Below are positions 57,995-64,000 of a stretch of 64,000 nt of DNA, one piece after another. The stretch comes from JALHMQ01 sp037441125. Lineage in GTDB: Bacteria; Pseudomonadota; Gammaproteobacteria; Burkholderiales; Burkholderiaceae_F. The position numbers and the translations under genes are program-made. The stretch spans positions 1-64,000 of the forward strand of contig JBBIST010000004.1 in the NCBI GenBank assembly GCA_037441125.1, given 5' to 3'. Position 1 is the stretch's first letter; every line of letters begins with the position of its first letter. The notes beneath the pieces were generated by a model. The model made no database searches and was not told the DNA's origin. It saw only the letters and a list, made by a program, of their open reading frames with translations.

Positions 57995-59212
57995 TCACCG
58001 GGCGGAATGGCCGGCCAGTTTGACTTCCACGCGCTCGTGCGCGGCGAGCCCTTGGTAGTACTCGCGCAGGATCGCCAGCACCTCGGGCCGGCTGAACTCG
58101 GCCGGCACCTCGGCGCCCTCGGACAGCCACTTGCGCAGCTTGGTGCCCGACACCAGCAGGCGGTCCTTCTCCTCGTGCGGGCAGGTACGCGCCGAGGCCA
58201 TGCCACCGCACTGGTAGCACCAGAAGGTCCAGTCGATCTTCAGCGGCCGCGTCTGCAGGGCATCGGCCGGGATCTCGTCGAAGATCCGGTGCGCGTCGAA
58301 CGGCCCGTAGTAGCTGCCGACGCCGGCGTGGTCGCGGCCGACGATCAGGTGTGAGCAGCCGTAGTTCTGGCGAAACAGCGCATGCAGCAGCGCCTCGCGC
58401 GGTCCGGCGTAACGCATGTCGAGCGGGTAGCCGGCCTGGACCACGGTGCCGGCGACGAAGTAGCGCTCGATCAGGGTCGCGATCGCGCGCGTGCGCACCT
58501 CGGCCGGGATGTCGCCGGGCTTGAGCGCACCGAGCAGCGAGTGCACGAGCACGCCGTCGCAGACCTCGATCGCGACCTTGGCCAGGTACTCGTGCGAGCG
58601 GTGCATCGGATTGCGCGTCTGGAAGGCGGCGATCCGGGTCCAGCCGAGCGAGGCGAACATCGCTCGCGTCTGCGCCGGCGTCATGAACAGGGCGCCGTAC
58701 TTCTCGGCGAAGCCGCCGGTCGACAGGACCGCGACTTGGCCGGCGAGGTTCACCTCGCCCTGTTCCATCACCATCTTCACGCCCGGGTGCTCGGCGTCGG
58801 CGGTGCGAAACACCATCATGCACTCGTGGCGCTTGTCGATGCCGTACTTCTCGCTCAGGCGAAGGATGGCGAGTATGTCTTCGCCTTCGGGATCGATGAG
58901 CGCGACCTCGGTGCCGACGGCGATCGCATCGGCCTGCGCCTGGCTGGTCGACAGCGTGATCGGGATCGGCCAGAACAACCCCGACGTGAGTATCATGCCG
59001 TCGCACACGCTCGCCCAGTCGGCGCGCGTCATGAAGCCGTCCAGCGGCGTGAAGCCGCCGATGCCGAGCATCACGAGGTCGCCCTTTTCGCGCGAGCTGA
59101 CGCGCAGTCTCGGCAGCGTGGCCGCGTGCGCCAGCGCCCGCCGGCGGGCTTCGCCTTCGAGCAGCAGCGGCTTGAGCGGACCGCCGCCGTGGGGATCGAC
59201 CAGGTGCTGCAT
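57995..59212 (-). CDS. sat: ATP sulfurylase (dissimilatory Sat)
   Basis: The 405-aa enzyme has AFQTRNPMHRSHEYLAK (nucleotide-binding), HALFRQNYGCSHLIVGRDHAGVG, and a zinc-binding CYQCGGMASARTCPH. The length and motifs are those of homo-oligomeric dissimilatory Sat, not CysDN. It releases ATP and sulfate from APS and pyrophosphate, completing the substrate-level phosphorylation branch with AprBA. It is the first gene of the leftward sat-tusE-aprMBA unit and is divergent from the flavoprotein gene at 59554. Confidence 0.97.
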   Translation of the reverse strand: MQHLVDPHGGGPLKPLLLEGEARRRALAHAATLPRLRVSSREKGDLVMLGIGGFTPLDGFMTRADWASVCDGMILTSGLFWPIPITLSTSQAQADAIAVGTEVALIDPEGEDILAILRLSEKYGIDKRHECMMVFRTADAEHPGVKMVMEQGEVNLAGQVAVLSTGGFAEKYGALFMTPAQTRAMFASLGWTRIAAFQTRNPMHRSHEYLAKVAIEVCDGVLVHSLLGALKPGDIPAEVRTRAIATLIERYFVAGTVVQAGYPLDMRYAGPREALLHALFRQNYGCSHLIVGRDHAGVGSYYGPFDAHRIFDEIPADALQTRPLKIDWTFWCYQCGGMASARTCPHEEKDRLLVSGTKLRKWLSEGAEVPAEFSRPEVLAILREYYQGLAAHERVEVKLAGHSAR

Positions 59213-59553
59213 CGGGCTGTCTCCGGATGCCGCGCCGCTCCTCGGCTCGCACTGGCGGGCCGCCGGGCGTTGCTGTTGTGTTGGTCAGGCCGCGCGGCGA
59301 TCGGTGCCCACCCCGCGGTTGCGGAGGAGCGCGCCGCCGATTGCGCCGGCGAGTGTATGAACGCGCAACCGCGTTCGCCGCTGCGTGACTGTAGCGGCGC
59401 CGTGGACTTTTGATCTAGATGCAGACCCAGCCGGTCGGGAGTGTTGCGCGACTACCCGGGTGGGTTGCCTCGACTTGCCCGCTGAGGTAGCAGCTTGGCG
59501 TTGCCGGTAGTAGCCGCGGCGCCGCGCGCAGACCTGCGTGGCAGTATCGACCG
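59213..59553. promoter_or_regulatory. Divergent control region of sat and the flavoprotein gene
   Basis: This 341-base gap carries no gene. A dyad GCCGCT-N10-AGCGGC lies at 59377-59398 and is a possible operator between the two divergent promoters. No -35/-10 pair of good quality was recognised on either strand. Confidence 0.45.
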
Positions 59554-61020
59554 ATGGCGCAGCAACTGAACCTGGCGCGGGCGGCGCAACTGGTCGGCGT
59601 GCCGCGCGCGACGCTGCAGCGGATGATCGCCGCCGGCGAACTGGACTCGACCGAAGGATGGATCGCGGTCGACGAACTGCGGCGCGCGTTTCCGCAGGTC
59701 GCGCTCGACGACGCCGGCGCGTTGGAGAAGGTGACGCGGATCCGCAGCGAGGCCTTCGGCCGGCGCATGCGCGAGCGCATGCTGCCGTCGCAGGAAGTGC
59801 TGGCGCAGCGCCTGTTCGCGCAGGGCCAGGAACTGGCCGACCTGCGCCGCTACCTGGCCGCCTACCATTCGCTGGTGGTCGGGATCGAAGAGCGGCTGCG
59901 CGCAGCGGCCGCCGTTCGCACAGACGAACTGATGGAGAGCCTGGTGCGGGAGGTGCAGCAGGGACTGACGCAGGTCCTGGCAACCGAACCGGCGCAGGCA
60001 TTGGATGCGATGGCCAATGTCCTCACCCTGATTTCGGCCCAGGTCACCGTGCGGCCGAGCGGCCGGCACTTCCTGCTCGAAGGCAGCGACTCGATCCTGC
60101 AGGCCGGGCTGAAGGCCGGACTGCGTCTTCCCTACGGTTGCGGCAGCGGTACCTGCGGCCTGTGCAAGGCGCGCGTGGTCAGCGGCGAGCTGCGGCTGAT
60201 CCAGCCGTCCGACTATCGCCTTTCGGAAATCGAGCGCCAGCAGGGCTACGCGTTGCTGTGCACGCACACCGCGGTGACCGACGTCGTGGTCGAGACGCTG
60301 GAGGCGAGCGGGCCGGCCGACATTCCCGACCAGAGCCTGGTCGCCACCGTGCGTGCGGTGACGGCGCTGGCGCCGGATCTGCGCCTGCTGCACCTGCAGA
60401 CGCCGCGCAGCAACCGGCTGCGCTTCCTCGCCGGCCAGTCGGTGACGCTCGGTGTCGCCGCCGGCGGCGATGCCAGCCAGACGCTGCCGCTGGCCAGTTG
60501 CCCGTGCGACGAACGCAACCTGCACTTTCACGTCCGGCGCGACGAGCAGCCGCTGGCGCAGTTGCTGTTCGCCGGCGCGCTGCGTCCGGGCGACGCGGTC
60601 AGCGTGCGCGGCCCGTTCGGCGACTTCGTGCTCGACGGCGAAAGCGACCGGCCGCTGCTGCTCTTCGCCTGCGAAGACGGCTTTGCGCCGATCAAGAGCC
60701 TGATCGAGCACGCGATCGCCTCCGAGCAGGTGCCGTCGTTCGCGCTGTACCGAGTGGCCGCCGGCGAAGACGGCCTTTATCTCGCGAACCAATGCCGTGC
60801 CTGGGCCGCCGCCTTCGATCGCTTCCTGTACCGGCCGCTGGTCGAGCCCGATCCGGCCCTCGGCGCCGAGCTCGCGGTCGCGGCCGCGCGCGGCGACGGT
60901 GTACTGGCGGGAGAAGGCGACGTGTTCGTCGCCGGGCCGGCGCCTTTCGTCGACGCCGCGCTGGCGGCGCTGGCGGCAGCGTGCGCCGCGCCGGCGCGCA
61001 CGCGCAGCCTGATCCTGTGA
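59554..61020 (+). CDS. HTH-[2Fe-2S]-flavin reductase fusion protein
   Basis: The 488-aa protein joins three modules. Residues 1-50 are an excisionase/MerR-like helix-turn-helix (LARAAQLVGVPRATLQRMIA, then AVDELRRAF), followed by a coiled-coil stretch to ~160. Residues ~165-250 are a plant-type ferredoxin (Cys196, Cys201, Cys204, Cys236; YGCGSGTCGLCKARV). Residues ~260-488 are a ferredoxin-NADP reductase-like unit (FLAGQSVTLGV, DAVSVRGPFGDFVLD, LFACEDGFAPIKSLIEHA). This could be a redox-responsive DNA binder or a reductase with a docking domain. It is upstream of the Rieske fusion and cysG. Confidence 0.85.
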   Translation: MAQQLNLARAAQLVGVPRATLQRMIAAGELDSTEGWIAVDELRRAFPQVALDDAGALEKVTRIRSEAFGRRMRERMLPSQEVLAQRLFAQGQELADLRRYLAAYHSLVVGIEERLRAAAAVRTDELMESLVREVQQGLTQVLATEPAQALDAMANVLTLISAQVTVRPSGRHFLLEGSDSILQAGLKAGLRLPYGCGSGTCGLCKARVVSGELRLIQPSDYRLSEIERQQGYALLCTHTAVTDVVVETLEASGPADIPDQSLVATVRAVTALAPDLRLLHLQTPRSNRLRFLAGQSVTLGVAAGGDASQTLPLASCPCDERNLHFHVRRDEQPLAQLLFAGALRPGDAVSVRGPFGDFVLDGESDRPLLLFACEDGFAPIKSLIEHAIASEQVPSFALYRVAAGEDGLYLANQCRAWAAAFDRFLYRPLVEPDPALGAELAVAAARGDGVLAGEGDVFVAGPAPFVDAALAALAAACAAPARTRSLIL

Positions 61021-61090
61021 GCGTCCGTCTCACACTCCACCGGCGCCGGCGGCGCGTGCTCCTGCATTCGATCGAAAGGACGACTTCACG

Positions 61091-61717
61091 ATGAGCGATG
61101 CCCTGAACTTCCTGGTCAAGGCGCGGCCCGAGGCGATCGGCCACTACCTGAAGTTCCTGAAGGAAGCCGGCCGGCGCCTCGACCCGAAGACGCGCAACCT
61201 GATCTCGGTGATCACCAAGGTGCACGCGCAGACCGAGCGCGGCTTTCGCCAGTACCTGTCGCGGGCGCTGCGCGAGGGCTGCACGCCGGACGAGGTGCTC
61301 GATGCGCTGCTGATGGCCTTTCCGGCGCTCGGCCTGGCGAAGATCGTCTGGGCGGTCGACATCATCATCGACATGGATCTGCCCGAGTTCCAGCCGGACC
61401 GGATGGGTTTCGAGGGCCGCTGGCACGACGTGATCGCCGCCGACGAGCTGGCGGTCGGCGCCACCCGGCGCGTCGACTGCGACGGGCGCGGCCTGTTCGT
61501 GCACCGGGCCGAAGACGAGCATCGCGTCTACGACAGCCGCTGCCCGCACCAGACCACCAACATTCCGCACCTGGCGCTCGAAGGCACGCGGCTCACCTGC
61601 CCGAAGCACGAGTGGGCGTTTGACATCACCACCGGCCGCTGCGTCGCCAAGGGCTCGACGCCGCTGAAGCGCTGGCAGTCGAAGGTCGAGGGCGGGCGGC
61701 TGCTCGCCTACTGGTAG
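61091..61717 (+). CDS. Carboxymuconolactone-decarboxylase-like/Rieske fusion protein
   Basis: Residues ~10-95 resemble an AhpD/CMD-like helical domain (LDPKTRNLISVITKVHAQTE, CTPDEVLDALLMAFPALG) without the catalytic CxxC. Residues ~105-208 are a Rieske [2Fe-2S] domain (Cys151-His153 in SRCPHQ, Cys170-His173 in LTCPKHEW). It has 208 residues and no signal peptide. It is probably an electron-transfer partner of the upstream flavin reductase (70-base gap), forming a short redox chain. The substrate is unknown. Confidence 0.85.
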   Translation: MSDALNFLVKARPEAIGHYLKFLKEAGRRLDPKTRNLISVITKVHAQTERGFRQYLSRALREGCTPDEVLDALLMAFPALGLAKIVWAVDIIIDMDLPEFQPDRMGFEGRWHDVIAADELAVGATRRVDCDGRGLFVHRAEDEHRVYDSRCPHQTTNIPHLALEGTRLTCPKHEWAFDITTGRCVAKGSTPLKRWQSKVEGGRLLAYW

Positions 61718-61747
61718 CGGACCGCGCCGGCTCTCGCCGATCGACCC

Positions 61748-63160
61748 ATGGACTACCTGCCGATCTTCATCAAGCTCGCCGGCCGGCGTTGCGTCGTGGT
61801 CGGCGGCGGCGAGGTCGCCGCGCGCAAGGCGGGCCTGCTGCTCGAAGCCGGCGCCGCGGTCACGGTGGTCGCGCCGCAATGCTGCGCGGCGCTCGCCGAC
61901 ATGGTGCAGGCCGGCCGCGTCGAGCACCGGGCCGAGGCCTTCAGCGCGGCGGCGCTGGCAGGCGCGGCGCTTGCGATCGCCGCCACCGACGAGCGCGCGG
62001 TCAACGTCGAGGTCTCGCGCCTGGCGCAGGCGCAGCGCATTCCGGTCAACGTCGTCGACGACCCCGAACTGTGCTCGTTCATCCTGCCGGCGATCGTCGA
62101 CCGTTCGCCGGTGCTGGTGGCGGTGTCCAGCGGCGGCGCCTCGCCGGTGCTGTCGCGCCTGCTGCGGGCGCGGTTGGAGACGCTGATCCCGTCGGCCTAC
62201 GGCGACCTGGCGCGCTTGGCGCAGCGCTTCCGCGACCGGGTCAAGCGCGCCCTGCCGGCCGCGGCGCGCCGGCCGTTCTGGGAGCGGGCGCTGACCGGGC
62301 CGATCGCCGAGCTGGTGTTCTCCGGTCGGCTGCCGCAGGCCGAGCGCGCGCTCGCGGCGGCGATCGACGAGTCGGCTGCGCGCGGCCCGGCGCCGGGCGA
62401 GGTCTACCTGGTCGGCGCCGGCCCCGGCCATCCGGAACTGCTGACCTTTGCCGCGCTGCGCCTGATGCAGCAGGCCGACGTGATCCTGTACGACAACCTG
62501 GTGTCGCCGCAGGTGCTCGAGCTGTGCCGGCGCGACGCCGAGCGCATCTACGTCGGCAAGCAGCGCGCCCAGCACACCCTGCGCCAGGAGGAGATCAACG
62601 CCTTGCTGGTGAAGCTCGCCCGCGAGGGCCGGCGCGTGCTGCGGCTGAAGGGCGGCGATCCCTACGTGTTCGGCCGCGGCGGCGAGGAGATCGAGACGCT
62701 CGCCGCCAGCGGCGTGCGCTTCCGCGTCGTTCCGGGGATCACCGCCGCCTGCGGTGTGGCCGCCTACGCCGGCATCCCGCTCACGCATCGCGACTACGCG
62801 CAGTCGTGCGTGCTCGTCACCGGCCACCTGAAGGACGGCTCGATGAACCTCGACTGGCACGGTCTGGCGCGGCCGCGGCAGACGGTCGTCGTCTACATGG
62901 GCCTGCTCGGACTGGAGGCGTTGTGCGAGAAGCTGATCGCGCACGGCATGCCGGCCGACATGCCGGCGGCGGTGGTGCAGCAGGCGACACTGCCGCAGCA
63001 GCGCGTCGTCGTCGCCACGCTCGCCGATCTGCCGCAGCGGACCGAGGCTGCCGGCCTGAAGCCGCCGACGCTGGTGATCGTCGGCGACGTGGTGCGGCTG
63101 CGCGACTCGCTCAACTGGTTCGAACTCGACGGCGAGTCGCCGCCGCCTGCGCTTGTCTGA
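61748..63160 (+). CDS. cysG: Sirohaem synthase CysG
   Basis: The 470-aa trifunctional enzyme has an N-terminal dehydrogenase/ferrochelatase (CVVVGGGEVAARKAGLLLEA, AATDERAVNVEVSRLA, VVDDPELCSFILPAIVDRSP). Its C-terminal uroporphyrinogen III methyltransferase has VYLVGAGPGHPELLTFAALR, then VILYDNLVSPQVLEL, VLRLKGGDPYVFGRGGEEIE and VVPGITAACGVAAYAGIPLTHR. It converts uroporphyrinogen III to sirohaem, needed by DsrAB after DsrN amidation. It starts 30 bases after the Rieske gene. Confidence 0.97.
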   Translation: MDYLPIFIKLAGRRCVVVGGGEVAARKAGLLLEAGAAVTVVAPQCCAALADMVQAGRVEHRAEAFSAAALAGAALAIAATDERAVNVEVSRLAQAQRIPVNVVDDPELCSFILPAIVDRSPVLVAVSSGGASPVLSRLLRARLETLIPSAYGDLARLAQRFRDRVKRALPAAARRPFWERALTGPIAELVFSGRLPQAERALAAAIDESAARGPAPGEVYLVGAGPGHPELLTFAALRLMQQADVILYDNLVSPQVLELCRRDAERIYVGKQRAQHTLRQEEINALLVKLAREGRRVLRLKGGDPYVFGRGGEEIETLAASGVRFRVVPGITAACGVAAYAGIPLTHRDYAQSCVLVTGHLKDGSMNLDWHGLARPRQTVVVYMGLLGLEALCEKLIAHGMPADMPAAVVQQATLPQQRVVVATLADLPQRTEAAGLKPPTLVIVGDVVRLRDSLNWFELDGESPPPALV

Positions 63161-63172
63161 GGCGCGCGCCCC

Positions 63173-64000
63173 TCAGGCGGGTGCAACCAGTCGCGCGGCC
63201 TGCGCCACCAGTGCCTCGCGGCCGCCGGCGCGCCAGCAGGCGAGCAGCTCGTGCGCGCTGTCGAGCCAGCGGCGGCTGCCGTCGGCGGCGGCGCGTTCGA
63301 GCGCTGTGTGATCGATGCGCATCGTCGCGGCGTCGAGCGCGCCGGCCAGTTCCGGTGCGAGCGTGCGGCGCAGTCCGTCGAAGTTTGCGAACCACAGCAG
63401 CAGTGAGCCGCGCGCTTCGCGTGCCAGCAGCGCCGGCAGCGTGACCAGACAGTCGGCGCACAGGTCGCGCAGCGCACGCAATAGCACTTCGGTGCGACGA
63501 TCCTCGACCTCGGCCAACATCTGCTCCCAGCCGGCGAGCAGCCTGCCGGCGCGCAGTTCGCCCAGCTCGTGCAGGATCAGGGTCTCGGTCTCGGACTCGA
63601 CCATCGCCGCCACCGCCGGGCCGGGATCGTCCGGGTCGCCGTGACAGCGCAGGGCGGCGATCAGCGCGTGGTCGACCGAGGTGCGGCGCACGGTCTCGAT
63701 CCGGGTCCAGAGCCAGCGGCGCAGCGCGTCGCGGCGCACGAAGATCGTCGCGCCGCGCGCGGCCGCCGGAGCGGCGGCGATGCCGCGCGCCAGCTCCTGG
63801 TCGGCGATCAGGACCTGGGCGCCGTCGCGCACCTGCTCGGAGTGCCGGCGCGCGAGAAAGAACTGCGGTGCGCCGTACAGGCCCACGCCGGCGCCGTAGA
63901 CCAGTGCATGCGCGCGCAGGCAGCGATTGGCGCCTTCGGTGTCGAAGGCGTCGACGCCGGCGTCGAGCGGCAGCGGCGCGTAGCCGTCGCCGGCGTCGCG
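63173..64000 (-). CDS. Conserved protein of unknown function, N terminus beyond window
   Basis: The frame is open from the right edge to a stop at 63173, giving at least 275 residues. The edge-proximal part reads DGYAPLPLDAGVDAFDTEGA, then RCLRAHALVYGAGVGLYGAP and QFFLARRHSEQVRDGAQVLI. An Arg/Glu-rich helical remainder (LRALRDLCADCLVTLPALL with two Cys) follows. I do not recognise a function; it may belong to the Sfum_1244-like family seen near dissimilatory sulfur genes, a name I give with low certainty. It is convergent with cysG (12-base gap). Confidence 0.7.
   Translation of the reverse strand, partial: RDAGDGYAPLPLDAGVDAFDTEGANRCLRAHALVYGAGVGLYGAPQFFLARRHSEQVRDGAQVLIADQELARGIAAAPAAARGATIFVRRDALRRWLWTRIETVRRTSVDHALIAALRCHGDPDDPGPAVAAMVESETETLILHELGELRAGRLLAGWEQMLAEVEDRRTEVLLRALRDLCADCLVTLPALLAREARGSLLLWFANFDGLRRTLAPELAGALDAATMRIDHTALERAAADGSRRWLDSAHELLACWRAGGREALVAQAARLVAPA

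Overview
The window is very GC-rich with long overlapping operons, and its gene content (complete reverse-type dsr cluster, sox genes, apr/sat, soe) points to a lithotrophic sulfur-oxidising proteobacterium. The style of the families (SoxB, DsrAB, AprM-type APS reductase, TusE ending in RAWSTG) suggests a betaproteobacterium. That placement is inference; no rRNA or tRNA gene was seen.

Region 1 (1-10192) is a type I-C CRISPR-Cas locus, transcribed leftward: cas3, cas5c, cas8c, cas7c, a HicB-like gene, a frameshifted HicA-like gene, cas4, a DUF433 gene, cas1, cas2, leader and array. The array runs off the left edge. A second DUF433 gene sits just upstream of cas3, and what looks like a decayed HD-nuclease (Cas3 N-terminal) remnant lies beyond it. 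Region 2 (10193-17816) holds a molybdenum-cofactor operon (mobB-moeA-moaD-moaE), a PnrA/BMP-type lipoprotein, guanine deaminase and a large FtsX-type permease. It ends in a ~120-base near-palindromic element.

Region 3 (17830-26936) covers thiosulfate uptake and oxidation: a YeeE/YedE transporter, an exported hydrolase, soxY, soxZ, a fused lipoprotein SoxXA, soxB and a SoxW-like thioredoxin. No soxCD is present. Next comes an ECF sigma factor, an anti-sigma factor whose periplasmic part is a DsrE-like domain, and a divergent gene for a free exported DsrE-like protein. A perfect palindrome between them carries a GGGAATA-type -35-like element in both directions. I consider this the strongest candidate for an undescribed regulatory system.

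Region 4 (26996-43060) is the dsr locus. A leftward accessory operon (87-aa unknown, Cas6/Cmx6-like RAMP protein, tandem TusA, cysteine-less DsrC homologue, 225-aa unknown, TauD-like dioxygenase) is divergent from dsrABEFHCMKLJOPNR. Region 5 (43131-49745) holds a NarL/NarX-like two-component pair and the cytoplasmic sulfite dehydrogenase SoeABC.

Region 6 (50013-64000) contains a phosphoesterase, an exported hydrolase, a DsrC-like protein, a rhodanese, several small unknowns, a SlyD-like isomerase, aprM-aprB-aprA, a TusE-like protein and sat. It continues with an HTH-ferredoxin-reductase fusion, a CMD-Rieske fusion, siroheme synthase cysG and a partial unknown gene.

The genes form one pathway. 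Thiosulfate is taken up by YeeE or bound by SoxYZ in the periplasm. Without SoxCD the sulfane sulfur is expected to be stored, then carried through Rhd/TusA/DsrE/DsrC to rDsrAB. Sulfite is oxidised either directly by SoeABC (which needs the Mo cofactor made in region 2) or through AprBA-AprM and Sat. CysG and DsrN supply siroheme amide for DsrAB.
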